Positions 1-12,400 are shown, counted from the first letter of the stretch. The stretch is DNA of 64,000 nt from Kingdonia uniflora (GCA_014058105.1 JACGCM010002752.1:620001-684000); one strand, 5' to 3'. Program-made: numbers and translations. The notes: a model not told the origin generated them from the sequence alone.

Positions 1-612
1 ACTTCAGTTAAATATTTTTAGTAATCTACGATATGAGGATTTTATGATTCTCTATCGTAAACGAGTAACTCCGATTTTACAAAATTTTGACATTATTCTA
101 CCTAGGGATATTGATGATAACATCGTACCCCTGCTAATGGGAACAATCTAGGTCACGACAAGTACCGTGAAAGGATTTGAAGCTTGAAGAATAGGGCCAC
201 AATTTAAAAGATGTCTCCAAATATTCTATGCTTTTCGTTGCTTAATCCTTCTTTAAATTCGTGGACGAATTTTTCTTAGAGGAGAGTTGATATGTCACGA
301 TCATGCACCACTTTTCATGGATAATGGGTGAACCCTAAGTCCACGAAGAGGCCCAACCTCTCCCCTTTTCTAGAAGATTCCCTTCAATATTATTTAGTTT
401 ATGTTTATTTCAATTTAGTATCATTTCTTACAAGTATTTAGTTTCCTGTACCTAATTAGTTTATAATTGTGATGAGCGTCATTTTCTCTATATAAAAGGA
501 GAGCCCCTCCAGGTTATTTTCTTAGGTTGGTTCGTGTGAGAGTTTGTTCTCTAGGTTTTGACCTTTGAGCCCTAATAAAGTTTACGACTTTTAGTTGGGA
601 TTTTTGCAGACA
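1..612 (+). mobile_element. Ty3/Gypsy-type LTR fragment with pol tail
   Basis: Bases 200-287 look like the decayed end of a Gypsy polyprotein followed by a purine-rich tract (about 277-287), the usual arrangement just before a 3' LTR. A candidate LTR then begins TGATATG at 288 and ends GCAGACA at 612. It contains a TATA box (TATAAAAGG, 491) and an AATAAAG poly(A)-like signal near 574. No clear primer-binding site or second LTR is visible in the window, so this is a truncated or solo remnant. The upstream coding frame is full of stops. Lineage below Gypsy cannot be fixed from this stretch. Confidence 0.4.
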
Positions 613-739
613 TGGTCATTAACCAAACCCCTGAGGGTATTTTGTAAGATAACAAGAAATAAATGGTTGAAAATTGGTTTTAAGGAGCATCATTAAAGGT
701 GTAAAGGGCAACTAAGACGTGAGTGCATTTTGCTTACAC

Positions 740-1200
740 CATGGTCAATTGGATCCCAAATGAACTGCAAACAGCAAGTCTCAATTCGGATCTCAAATAT
801 AAATACTCAAGAATTCTAAACTAACTTGCATTATTAGATGTACTTCTCTTTGTATATATGCATGTGTTTTCCTCTTGTAGTCCATCCGGTATTATCAGGT
901 CGGATGAACCACCAAGTCTCATTCTCAACCCCACAATCTAACAAAAGATGATCGACCGTCTCGCTGTCACTTTTACCCATGTAGCAAAAGTTGACTAGGA
1001 TAAAATCCAACCAATAAGATTTTCGGCAGTTGTTCAGGTAAATAATGAAAATTTTAACGGCCTAAATAAGATGGGCAGGTTCAGAAAGGCTCGGAAGGAT
1101 AACTAGCCATGTAGAAGGAGCTCACTGAAAACTGGAAGCTATTATATCTTAACCATTCACTTGCTTCCAGGATTGCCAGGTTTTGACATTGTAACAATGG
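740..1200 (-). mobile_element. LINE (non-LTR retrotransposon) 3' fragment with zf-RVT motif
   Basis: On the minus strand, around 1000-900, a frame reads CYMGKSDSETVDHLLLDC followed by a Trp pair. This matches the zinc-binding domain found after the reverse transcriptase of plant L1-type elements (C-x-x-C/G-x5-E-T/S-V-D-H-L-x3-C-x6-W). The frame is broken by stops and shifts on both sides and no RT catalytic motif is present. It lies in what should be the second intron, or the 3' flank, of the receptor-kinase gene. Confidence 0.55.
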
Positions 1201-1508
1201 CGTAAGGATTTTCCAAGGAAAACATAATAGTTTATGACAGACAGCTTCCTAAGAATAAAGAAGTGATAACAACAGTGATGCATTCTAGATCAATCCAATG
1301 ACAGAGGAAACCAAAAGATGATCTCAGGTTTTCCTTTTCGGTCTCAAAAGAAACCGAACCAACCTTAGTTAATCAGTTTTCTAGTCTAAGTTGCAGCCTA
1401 AATTACAAATACATGTTTTTTTAGAGAAAAACAGAATATGAAACAGTACATGATATACGAACAATGTTAATGGACTGATTGAATAAATAAAATATTTGAA
1501 ACACTTAC

Positions 1509-4500
1509 TGTGGCAGACGCAGAAATCTGGTGATTACGTTTTGGTGAGTATCTCCTTCTTGAGAACATACTTCACTCAAACTTCCAAGCCGAACTTCATA
1601 TTTATCATCAAGAAGGATACTGCTAGCTTGAACATCTCTTCAACCATCAAAAAGAAATCTTATTAGTAAAGTACCAAAGGTAGTATAAACCAGGCTAAGC
1701 TTTCAGAAATACCTCTCATAAAACCACAAAAGACAGCAAACTTGAACAAAAAGAACACGAAAAGGTTACTAGCTATTTCGGTGATGATAAATATTAATTG
1801 AATATAACCTTAGATGTCAAAAGTGTCCCTTCATCCTCACCCATTTCTTACGGTTGGCCTGGGCTCTTTAGCTATGGCAAGTATTAGTGTTGAAGCAATG
1901 AAATGTGTAATATGACCACAATTGTTAGGGAAATAACTAACAGGAAAATCCTATAATCACAGCAAGAGATAAAGCTAAGGTCTAACTTAACCAATAACCT
2001 CCACAGACAAGACCTTGTTGAGTTCCCCTACCAAGACCATGGAAGTTTCTAAAGATTACATATGATAATTAGCATGAGTTGATTATCATTTACTAACAAC
2101 AGAGCTAGTTGATATTCATTACAAGTTTTTGGAGTGTTTGAAGATAAAACACCCGCTTACATAATTTTGAGATTAGTGTACCTGTTTCTGCTATCCAACT
2201 ACTATTGCCAGTAATCGCTCAATACTAATGTTGTTCTCCCAAGTTTTTCATGGTGTCTACGCAGTTCATCAATTTCTATAAGCAATAAAGCTAAAATAAC
2301 AACCAAATCTACTTAGGTTGCCCAACGATTTCTTTCTTTTTTCCCCTAAAGATTGCATCCCTAAGGGCTAATTCTCTTTTCCTTCATTTTTGAACAGGCC
2401 AAAATATATTAACAAGAAACTACAAAAGCTCAGGGGAAATTGGGGGAAACGCAAATATACATAATTATATATCGCGAAAGAAGAAAGAATGCAGCAAATC
2501 GCCAACGTAAGATCTACATGGTATAAAAGCCACGTGAACAATAATTATTAGGCTGTCAAAAACTTCAAATGGCCAAACCATAAACACAGCAGTGAGACCC
2601 AATATTGTAGATTACCCAAGTCTATAATCACCAAAGTAAAAGGACTCCTGAAAAAACCTGACACTCTTTCTGCATTGATTACCCACATAGATCAGGAAGA
2701 AAGCTTTCTAAAGCCTCACCAAATATCACATTGACACCCCTTAACAAGACCACGAATCATGGAAAAACGCCAAACCATACCAAAGCAAATAAACAATTCT
2801 GTAGAAGACATTAAAGTTGATAATAAAAAGTCAAACAATCGATTCCTTCCACTTCTCTCCTACAAAGAGGATGTATTGACTAGACACACCCATGACCTGA
2901 GTCTGCCCCAAGGGAAATCTGAGACTTTGGAAGGTGGAACTATGTGCCATATCCTCTTAACTGGGAAGCTATTGAACCTAGCATTCGTAGATCCAAACCA
3001 AATTAAGACCAACTACTCACAAAATACCTCAAGGCAATTATCTCACGCTATGATCTACCTTTGTCGATTACTTAAAGCCTGTATCTTTTGTAGTTTTATT
3101 TAACGGGGCACTAAACTGAAGCTAACCCATTGAATATAAAAGTCTAACTTCATTTTGTAACTAACAAACTACTTGGTTCATTATTCCTATTGGTTCTCTC
3201 ATGAAGGGAGCTTCCCTTAGAACCTCATTTCGATACGTATTTGACTATTTGTCATTGGTATGTTGTTGTTGTTTTAGGATGCACTAAGTTGAAACTAATC
3301 CACTCGGCATTGAATTTTTTTCTAATTTTCTCTTCGGAACAATTTAGTAGAAAATCAAATAAAATTTACAGCATAGGCCGCTAGACATTATGTTACCTAA
3401 AGTGGATAAATATTACATAACCGATAAGACACTTATCCACTGTAGTTGTCTTAGTGTCAAGCATTTTTATTACATACTCGCTACACAAGTAGAACAAACT
3501 TAAATCCGCAATGTCTTGGAGGATATAATGTACAGTAATACATAGCCTACCAAACTGTACATAGCATTTGTCTTCACCCTAAAGTTGAAAATTTTCTAGA
3601 AATTTTCACAGGCTAAATAAAAATCTTAAATGAGCTACAATTCCATAAAACTTTTAAAAGAACTTTTACTCTCTCTCTCTCTCCACCACCTACCTCTCAT
3701 GCATACATAAGAAGAATATATTTGCTAAACTGATGATACTTCTCCCTCCAGACCTGTCAATGCGACAGACAGTATTGTAGGTTTCTCACAAGGCCAGCCA
3801 AACAACAGCAATATTTAGACTCGAGGATATTTTCAATAAACAATGTCATTAGAGCCCTAAACTTGTAAGGTACATTAACTTCCCGGTTGATAACTGGTTG
3901 GGATCTAAGAGCGATTTGTGTAAGACAATAACCATAGGATTCCTCAATGATACAACAGGCAGGTGAAAAAAGATACTAAATCATATATTTTTGGATTCCT
4001 CAATGATAAACAGGCATGTAAAAAAAGATACTACATCATACATTTTTTATTTGATAGATTAGCAGGAAAGCAGTAAGCGCTAAGGAACTAAATAGAAAAG
4101 AATTTAAAAAAATATAAGATGTCACACTGAATTAAATTGTAAACAAAGTACAACATCGAGTATCTAAAAGAAAAAAACGGATATTAAGTAAAAGCATGTT
4201 CTTTGGTACCTGTGAACGAGGGGAGGATTACACTCATGGTGTAAATAATTTAAGCCCTCTGCAGCTCCTGTTGCAATTTTCAGTCTTGTTATCCAATCAA
4301 GAGACTGCAGACTATCATCTTCCTGGTTGTTGGCTTTCTTGAACAGGGAATTGGACAAGTCCCCATTTGGCATATACTTGTAGACCACAAGCTTCTCATT
4401 CTCGTGCTCCAAACAATGCCCCAATAGTGGGACCAATCTAGTATGACATATCTTGCTGAATAAGTCCAGCTCCACCATGTGAGATTCTTTCTTAAACAAG

Positions 4501-6026
4501 CGCACATCAACCCTCTTGACGACTACAATAACCCCATTTTCCAACACACCTCGGAAGAGGTCTCCAGAATGGCCGTGTTTAATTAGGTTTGAATCACTAA
4601 ACTCACCAGTTGCTTGGAGTAGCTGCTCATATGTAAATGCATCTCCTAAATTCGTAAAATTGATAGTTACAGCGGCAGGGGGAGGGCTGGCACTTCCAGG
4701 AGCTGGGCTCACACTTCTCCCATTTTGATCGGCAACGCCCCCTCTCTCGTGTTTGCGTAAGCACAATACCAACAACATCACGAAGATTACAATAAACCCA
4801 AGCCCCCCAAAAACTCCTGCAAGTATGAATGCCAACCGTTTGTTGCTCTTTTTTCGGGGTTTTCCTGATGGTGCAGGTGGTTGTGTTATGTTTCGGTTTC
4901 CAAAATTATCAAAACTCAAACCTTTCTCAGAGTAGAATAATGTACAGTCCTTCAAACTGTTCTGGTTCGTCACATTTTGAAGACAATTGCTAGCAAGAGA
5001 TGTGTTGTTCGGAATCTCACTCGACACCTTTCCCTCAAAATAATTATCAGACAGATCAATATAACCGAATCTCTTCAACTGCGAGCTTAAATTACCATAA
5101 AACTGATTGTGAGAGAGATTGTAAGTTGCAAGAGTGGCATTCGAATTTGAACTAAGGTTAAAAAGAATACCCGTTAAGTTATTGTATGATACATCAGCAA
5201 AACGCAATGAGGGCATTGACCATAATAAATCAGGGGGCAGCGAACCAGATAAAGAATTTAACCCGAGATCAAGTTCAACAAGACGAGATAAGTTGCCGAG
5301 TTGGACGGGTATCGACGAAGAGAGTCCATTGTTGGAAAGATTCAAACTTTGAAGGCTAGAGAGGTCCCCAATAGTGGGAGGAATTGGTCCAGAAAGGAAA
5401 TTCGAAGAAAGGTCAATGTTAGTAAGATTGGGAAGCGAGGACAACGAAGAAGGAATCGACCCAGCTAACGAGTTTTGCGACAAATCGAGAACCGTAAGAC
5501 TCGTTAACTGACTTAAACTGGAGGGAATTACACCAGTAATACTATTTCCAGATAAATATAACAAACTCAAATTCCCCAAATTCCCAAGCGACACTGGAAT
5601 CGAACCAACAATAAAACACGAACTAAGATCAATCACTTTCAATGACAAAACAACTTGCCCTAACCATTCCGGTATCGAGCCAGGAAGCTTAAACCCAGAA
5701 GCATTAAAAGAAGCTAAAAACGTAAAATTCGCAAGCCCCTCCACAGAGAATTGAGGATTCAAACGACCTAACCTAGTTCGTCGAAGACCCGATACATTGA
5801 TCCCCACAACTCTCCCAGCCTCACTACATTGAACTCCAACCCAGTTCAAACAAGGGTCAACCTTCCTCGGCCAATCTCTCGCTCTCAACCCTAATGTTGA
5901 TCTTAGATTAAGCAAAGCAGATTGCTCAGCGAAAGAAGTAGATTGAAACAATTGTGCAAATGTAGACTGAAATAATAAGAGTAAAATCGCTACCTCTAGT
6001 TTTAGTTTACTTGGTTGATCCGCCAT
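1509..6026 (-). CDS. LRR receptor-like protein with atypical kinase domain (At2g16250-like), 3' exons outside window
   Basis: Exon 1 is 6026-4210 (donor GGTACC-type GT at 4209) and exon 2 is 1637-1509 (acceptor AG at 1639-1638, donor GTAAGT at 1508). The join is in frame inside the Arg codon of HRD. Predicted order: signal peptide (1-25), LRR N-cap with Cys59/Cys67, about nine LRRs (115-340), Pro-rich linker, membrane segment 398-423, kinase-like domain from about 462. The ATP-site Lys (about 504, VVVKR) and HRD are kept. The Gly loop reads HGHSGD, HRD is followed by VQASS instead of LK-x2-N, and the DFG position reads LGS, so it is probably a pseudokinase. The family matches the atypical LRR-RLK At2g16250. 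Exon 3 onward is not found between 1 and 1508, where only LINE and Gypsy debris is seen. The start is the first Met, directly before the signal peptide. The gene could be complete beyond the left edge or truncated by the retroelements. Confidence 0.85.
1638..4209 (-). other. Large first intron of the receptor-kinase gene
   Basis: GT-AG intron of 2.57 kb. It is AT-rich without a convincing exon. It holds the 190-bp block repeated near 8.5 kb (2778-2965) and a short direct repeat (ggattcctcaatgat) near 3940 and 3995. A 114-codon plus-strand ORF from 2759 overlaps the repeated block and is treated as repeat, not as a gene. Confidence 0.6.
2778..2965 (+). repeat. Dispersed repeat block, copy 1
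   Basis: About 190 bp closely matching 8541-8728 in the same orientation. In both copies one frame gives nearly the same peptide, with HTHDLSLPQGK shared exactly. Copy 1 has that frame open; copy 2 has a stop in the middle. I do not recognise the peptide. It could be a fragment of a gene carried by a transposon. Confidence 0.6.
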
Positions 6027-6984
6027 TGTTATCTTCGATTTCTCTGTGATCTTTGACTCGATTTCATCTTCGATTTGGGGAAATTATAAAAAAAGAAAGT
6101 GAGAGTATACCTTTGATGGTTGTAATATTTGCTCGACTGTCCGAATTACGTTTCTCTGTCCAGATATCTAGAGAGAGAATATATTTAGAGTCTCTCTCTA
6201 GAAATTCAAAGCTCGCTCCAAGAAAATGAGAAAATCTTCATTAATGAGAAAACTATTCCCAACTGTGTGCAGTTATCTCTCTCTCTTCAGCTTGAATGAG
6301 CTGAACAACGCCGATGTTGGTTGAAAGTGTCGACTTCCGGTAGTCCCGCATAAAAGACAGCTATACAGTGCTCATCACCAAAACACTACCATTTCTAGTG
6401 CTCTCTGCTTCAATCTCTGATACAGAGCATTAATGGGACCATCGAAATTTGACACGTGGATTCATTATTCAAAAAGTCAAACTGGGTTAGTTTAGCTGGT
6501 GTTTACTAATGAAACTCGAATAATCTCTCTTTGATTACAGTATTATAGTGGTTGAACCATCGCTTTTAAAATTGCTCTTCTTATTAGATCCGCATTCCGC
6601 AGTGATATCCTCATTCAAAATATCATAAATCATTCAATTGCCCGGGAATGGAGACGGATACAGACATAGTCATTTGCATTGCTGGGTATGTTTCATACCC
6701 AAATAAATCACTTTGGTCAAAACTCTTTTCATTAAATCCAACTCTCAATTCCCTCACGGAAGTCCTAACAAATATTTCAAAAATAGGGACATGACTGCAA
6801 GCAAGCAAAACCTATGATTGAGATACCTCAAGCTGACGTGGACCCACTAATACACACATAATCTCCTTTTTGAATATTCATCTTTTGCCCTATTCCCACT
6901 TTTTTGAACCGTCATTTACCGCCCACTTGCCGCCTCCACACTTGCTGACTATAATGCAAAGAATAGGTCAAGCACACCCATCTT
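6027..6984. other. Upstream region of the receptor-kinase gene
   Basis: Contains the 5' UTR and promoter of the minus-strand receptor gene. Pyrimidine/purine-rich microsatellite-like runs (TCTCTC/AGAGAG) lie at about 6165-6210 and 6270-6285. I see no convincing TATA box and no further gene. Confidence 0.4.
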
Positions 6985-7610
6985 TTCTCTTCTTTTTTTG
7001 AACTCATCTCCAATAATTAGTACGACTAGTACATCTTTTGGTCATGGTCTCCACTAATTTTCAACTAGATTTGGTCGTATAAATGTTTTTTGGCACTAGA
7101 CTTGTACAGTTGATCATAGAAGTTTTAATTTTCTTACAAAAAAATTAAAATGGTAGAAAGTAACACAAGGAACATAGACTAATCCACCGACCAATAACTA
7201 GGCTCGTTTTAGTACACTAATCTTCTTCTTTTTTTAGATAATTTTTTTAATTTGTTTTTTTATGTATGTGAGGATATCTTAGCTAATATAGTGCTCGTGA
7301 CATGGTTAGTAACCTTGAATCTTTCCCAATGGAAGCATTACTAGTGTAACAACATTCAATGCCCTCACCAACTTCATGTTGCTCCAGAGGGTTAGGTAGG
7401 GTAACACCTACATGGAGGTCCAGGGTTCGATCCTCATCAGTGGTCGGTTTCGAGCCCGTCGGGTTTTCCCGGTTCGTGTAGTTTGCGGACTTATTGCACG
7501 AGCCCTAGAAGATCTAGTCAATAATTGACGATCTAGACGGTAGTGGCCCAGATTTAAATAATAGAGAAAAAAAAAATACCTTAAGCATCCCTAGATTAGG
7601 ACGAGCTTTC
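6985..7610 (+). repeat. Local duplication, copy A (uninterrupted)
   Basis: About 620 bp whose diverged second copy is 8765-9117 plus 13478-13795. Shared landmarks include AATTAGTA(C/T)GACTAGTACATC, the GTTGATCAT(A/T)GAAG stretch, AGGATATC(T/A)TAGC and the SINE. Copy A keeps the site where Tat-1 entered copy B, so it serves as the empty site (TGCTCGTGACATGG near 7290). Confidence 0.8.
7345..7577 (+). mobile_element. tRNA-derived SINE, copy in duplication A
   Basis: An A-box-like segment lies near 7380-7395 and a canonical B-box, GGTTCGATCC, at 7424-7433. A tRNA-unrelated body follows, then an A-rich tail at 7566-7576. The spacing fits an internal RNA polymerase III promoter. The second copy at 13525-13758 has an A-box closer to consensus (TTCAGTGGTTAGG). 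Exact 5' end and TSD cannot be set because both copies share their flanks. Confidence 0.6.
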
Positions 7611-8540
7611 TTTTGTATTCTCAAAAGATCGAGAAGAACACAAATCTAATAACCCAATAATGAAGTCGACCCATTCAAATTTTTATTTATTTTTTGCAAA
7701 GGCAAGCTGGGGTTAGGTACCGATGGCCCAGTCAAACTTCAATCCACAAAATAAACCAAAACATTGAAACAAGGCTCGCTTCTAGGAACAAAAACTGAAA
7801 AGGGTTTTATTGCAAAGATGGTTGTTAGCCCGGCAAAATCATTTTCAACATGGGAGTACGGTTATTGCTCTAGTTTCTTGGACTGCACGGTCACAACACA
7901 TTTGTTCTTGATCTTAAGGATTTAACCAATTCAATTCCAAGGATTTGTTCTTGATGTTAAGGATTTAACCAATTCAACATAAAAGCTGATAATATAACGT
8001 AATACAACGTTTCGTATTTAAAATTTGTTGCAGTTGTTTGCGCAGGGGACTATATAAACAAATTCTTATACTTCATTGAACACATGTCATGTTTTAAATC
8101 ACAATAGAGATAGAGATGGCGGTTGTGTTATAGTCGATAACGGAAGAAATTCGAAGGCGAAAACGGAAGAAAAGATGAGAGAATTATATACCAACAGATT
8201 TGTCTCTTTGAGGGTTTCGTGATAGGCATTAAAAATGCCTATTTTTGTCCTTAAAATTAAATGATCTACAACCTCATTTAATGTTTTATTGAGCCTAATT
8301 GAAATATGCTTTTACTACTACAGGTAATGAGACATTTGTGATCAAGCCCTTCTTAGAGCTCAATTTTTACATGCTAAAGACTACTACTGGAGATGACCTA
8401 TAATGAAGATAAACTTTAGATCAACAATGGAGAGACATGCGACAAGAGTTGTTGGAAGAATTGAGATGTTTTTTGGTAGTCAAGATTTTGCTAAAAGATC
8501 TCCACAAAATCAAGTAGTTGAGAATTGTGAAATTCTTTTT
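7611..8540. other. Intergenic, no gene seen
   Basis: AT-rich, no supported coding region. A short near-repeat (CAAGGATTTGTTCTTGA / TTAAGGATTTAACCAATTC) lies around 7915-7980. Confidence 0.4.
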
Positions 8541-8728
8541 GTTATATCAAAGTAAATAAACAGTTTTGTGGAAGAAATTAAAGCTGGTAATAAAAAGGCA
8601 AGCAATCGATTCCTTCCACTTCTCTTCTACACAGATGATGCATGAACTAGACACACCCACGACCTAAGTCTGCCCCAAGGGAAACCTGAGACTTTGGATG
8701 GTGGAACTATGTGCCATATCATCTTAAT
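8541..8728 (+). repeat. Dispersed repeat block, copy 2
   Basis: Matches 2778-2965 in the first receptor-kinase intron. Here the shared frame is interrupted by a TGA. It lies immediately upstream of local duplication copy B, which raises the chance that a larger segment was copied. Confidence 0.6.
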
Positions 8729-8764
8729 TAGAGTGTAAAGTGAGGCACACTCTCATCATCAAAG

Positions 8765-9117
8765 CTGATCCTATTTTTATTTTTTCGAAGTCTATCTCCG
8801 ATAATTAGTATGACTAGTACATCATTTGGCCATGGTCTCCACTAATCTTCAACTACATTTCGTATAAATGTTTTTTTTTTTGGCACTATACTTGTACAGT
8901 TGATCATTGAAGTTTTAATTTTCTTACAAAAAATACAAATAAAAATAAAAATCGTAGAAAGTAACAAAAGGAACATAGACTAATCCACCGACCAATAACT
9001 TGGCTCGTTTTAGTACACTAATTTTTTTTTTCTTTTTTTTTGTAGGGTAAAATGTTTTCCATATGTGCTATAAAAAAATGATGTATGAGAGGATATCATA
9101 GCTAATATAGTGGTCGT
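8765..9117 (+). repeat. Local duplication, copy B (left part)
   Basis: Diverged copy of 6985-7300, ending exactly at the Tat-1 insertion point. It resumes at 13478. Confidence 0.75.
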
Positions 9118-9654
9118 TGTAAGAATCGAATTTCGTATATCGAACTTAGTCTCTCACACCAAAGATAATTAGAGCGATATCAAGTAATTGCTAACACGAG
9201 ATTTAGTGTGGAAAATATTTGAATAGGTTAAAAACTACGACCGCTCTTGAGGATTTTAAAAAGAAATATTATTGATGATGGCTAGCTATTACAAAGATTG
9301 TTATGGATAGTTTTGTATATAGAGTTTTTGGATATAATTCTCTGTTTCTAATATGTAGCTCTCTGGTTCTATATATAGGTCTTATAATATGACCGTTTGA
9401 CGACCATTATTACTTAATTTAATGATGAACGTTATAATTTGATTTTGATGAGTCTTTGAATTGATTGCGTAACGATCTGATCCTTTTATTTTGTAACGAC
9501 TTCTTTAATGATTCTGAGTGCAGTATGAATCAAGCTGTTGGTGTGGTCAAGAACGAGAAATAATGTACCACGTGATCGTATGTTGACGAGGTCGAGTAAA
9601 TGTATGATGGTCGAAGCTAAGACTTGAGTTCGAGATCTGGAATAGGCCATTACA
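9118..9654 (-). repeat. Tat-1 3' LTR (left)
   Basis: Begins TGTAAGAATC and ends CCATTACA on the plus strand. It aligns throughout with 12947-13477 with small indels. It carries a palindromic TATA-like motif (CTATATATAG, about 9370). The polypurine tract GAGAGGGGGCAGT (minus strand) directly follows at 9655-9667. Confidence 0.9.
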
Positions 9655-9987
9655 ACTGCCCCCTCTCAGCCAAGAGCACAAGAAGCATCCTGAGCGAGTA
9701 GTGTTGGTTGAAAAGCATAATTAATGTTGCATTCAATATCTGAGGGTCATTTCCAATGTTCCTTTGCGAATATCCGTTGTGACTGTGGGGTTCCCTAGAA
9801 TAAATGGCTTTAGTCAAGATTGTTGCATTAAAATTCATTATAACATTGGAAATTTGGAACTCAACATTGAATGGAGTATGGGGATAAATACTGTTGTGGT
9901 TTGTAGTGGCAGCTAATATTCGTCAAGTACTTCCTTTAAACCATATCTTCTGCAGGTACTTTTCTGTAACCGTTTCGTTTAAAGAAG

Positions 9988-10420
9988 ATGGTGACCACCA
10001 GAAGTCAATCTTACGAGGCTAGGGTTCTTGCTAAAGTGCAAGAGCTGTGGTTTTGATATTTTGGGACCCTGTCCCTTGACTTTCTTACTCCCATTTTTGT
10101 GCATCCTACTTACCAAGGTATGACGTATGAAGCGGTAGAGGAGGCAGATGACGATTATTATCAAATGGTGCGCTTTCACTATATGGTGACGTCGGGGCAA
10201 GGGCGCAGATGGTCTGCATCTTCTGGCAAAGGAGGCAGTTACTGAGGCGGACGAGGCGGCTGGTGTATGTCCATGGAAGTCCCGCCGTTACCCTGCTTAT
10301 GATTGGATTATATAAAGGTATAATCATTTTTCTTTCTCTGCCACTCGAAGGTGGTGGAGGTTACGGAGGAAAAGATGGTGGTGGTAGAGACGAAGATTGG
10401 AAATTTGTGTCCAGTCTTCG
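9988..10420 (+). pseudogene. Tat-1 antisense module 1
   Basis: Plus-strand frame from ATG 9988 (MVTTRSQ) with a W-to-stop change after about 25 codons. It continues in frame through MTYEAVEEADDDYYQMVRF. It matches Tat-2 module 1 (21627), where the equivalent reads MSYKEVMDAGDDYFQMVHF. A second frame continues as an LAKEAV...DWII peptide. Farther on, about 10345-10395 encodes a Gly-rich tract (GGGGYGGKDGGGRD). Function unknown. It lies opposite to gag in the region next to the 3' LTR. Confidence 0.6.
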
Positions 10421-11527
10421 AATTCAGGCTCTGTTACAACCATTTTCTTGATTTTTCTTGCAGAAGTGTTTCAATTTGTAAACTGATGTAATGTACCTAG
10501 TAGATCGATATGTAGGAAAGTTGTAAAAAATTGTTCTGTAAGAAATATTTGAGCTAGTGAGAATTTCTTTTTTGTGCCAAATGAGTATTGCAACTCGAAC
10601 TAAAAAATATATGTTTGGCATACTGATGTAATTCCTTGATAAAGTAAAGTAAAAAATAAGAATGGTAACTCAAACTTTTGATGGATCAAATTGTGTGATA
10701 GTGGAAAGTGTGTGTGATCGAACTAAAAATTCTTAAAATGTGATAGGTATGCTTGTGAGTTGTTAAACTGTACTAGGCAAGTATGAGAATGCTTTCGTTG
10801 AACTGTGTTGTACGAACTGTTTGTAAAATTTTTGATCTGCCATCTTAGAATTATGCAAGACTGTGTTATACAAATTATTTGTAGATTTTTCGATCTGCCA
10901 TCTTGCAATTATGCAATGGTATTCAACACAGTTGTCCTAATATTCTTACTTTTGTTAGGTTGTTAGAGTTCCAACTAACTGTACCCTTTTGACTTTGTAG
11001 GAGTTCAAGTATGGTGCTAGCAGGTTATAAGTATCCTTTGTTGTCGATAGAGGATGTTTTCTTCGTACTTCAATATGTTATGATTGACGTCGTCCTTTGG
11101 AGAAGTTTCTCGTACTGTGTACTGAAAATGCTGTGATGTAGTCGGGTAAAGGATATTTGTGTTTTGTAGTATCGTGGTTGGAGCTCTTGGGATGGACTTA
11201 AACTGTGGTACTCTGTGCGATCTTCATCTTTTCTGACACATTGTTTGTTCGAAATATGGGAGGAATAATATTCATGTACTGCATAGAAAATACTTCTTAA
11301 GATGGAAAGCATGAGTTGTCCGAAAATATACCTAAAAATCTGTTAATATCCTTGTTACTAAAAATTTGCTCCCGTAAAATATATCGTCCCTCAAAATTTG
11401 GTTAGTTGGCAATATTGGTGATGTACAAAAAGATCTACATGTTAGCTATATAAGATCGTGATCCTTGGGTGTTGTTCATAGTATTCTTATACAGGAAAAA
11501 CTCATTTTTGGTTTATTAGAAGCTATC

Positions 11528-11781
11528 ATGGTGAGAACACGTTCTCAACGTGCTCGACATGTTGCGGAAGGTAGATTAGCCATCAAAGAAGCATAACTTT
11601 GTGAGCGGTACTTTTGCCTGTTGCCTTGTAATTTTATGCTACCAGAGTGGCCGTTGCAGTTGGACGGTTTAGATGACAAAGGTAGGCGTGTGGAGCTTGA
11701 TCGTTATTTCTGGTGTAATGTGTTTCGTGCTTTACTTGATCTCTTGTTGTCAGGATTAACTTTTGGGGATTCTATCTTTCG
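11528..11781 (+). pseudogene. Tat-1 antisense module 2 (N-terminal part)
   Basis: Starts MVRTRSQRARH at 11528. After an internal stop it reads LCERYFCLLP and LPEWPLQLDGLDDKGRRVE, the same order as Tat-2 22706-22906 (ICEQYFCRLP, LPEWPLNMVRLDEEGK). It ends where the gag remnant begins on the other strand, because the rest of the antisense gene and pol have been deleted. An ATG followed by a peptide like that of module 1 suggests a repeated start motif. Confidence 0.6.
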
Positions 11782-12400
11782 GTGAGCATTCTTTCGAGAT
11801 CGAGATAGCAATTTACTTCTTCGATCATATCTTTTAGGGTCGCAAGTTTGTTTAGAATTAGGTGCTCTTTTGCTCGACCTTCCACAAGCAAAGCGTTTGT
11901 AAATGCCAAAATAGTAATCTTCTGATCAAGCCTATCGACCTTTTTGGCCAACTCCAAGAATTTCTTAGTGAACAATTCAAGCTTCTCTCCAGGTATTTGT
12001 TTAAGGCTAAACAAAGAGTAAAAATTTTCCTCTTTGTCTCTGTTGTGCGAGTAGTTCTTGACAAAAAGTTCTCGCAGTTGCTCGAAAGTGTGAATGAACC
12101 CTTTTTGCAGCGAGTGGAACCACTACAAAGGTTTGCCCTAGAGACTGGTAGGAAAGAGACTGCATAAAATGTGGTTCGATGTAAAATGCAAGCCTAAAAT
12201 GTCCTAGAATTCTTGGACGTGTTCCACGGGATCTCTTCCCCTGTACTTTCATATTTTTGGTGCATGAAAGTCGATGGGGACCTCGCCGTTTAATAGATCC
12301 TGAGCAATTAAACTCTTATGTAGCCTGTTGCAGATGCCTTTGGCAGTTTGAATTTGGGATTCAAATAATTCTTTGATGCACTTATCGATGTGTTCTTGGG
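11772..12400 (-). pseudogene. Tat-1 gag (retrotransposon capsid) remnant
   Basis: The minus-strand frame at 12014-11772 is open and extends upstream with stops to about 12400. It shows the Retrotrans_gag pattern: P-x-E-H-x-x-E-F, then W-F-H-S-L, F-E-Q-L-R-E-L-F-V, then FSLKQIPGEKLELFTKKFLELAKKV. The same pattern in Tat-2 is at 33936-34600. No zinc knuckle or protease follows. Not functional as it stands. Confidence 0.75.
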
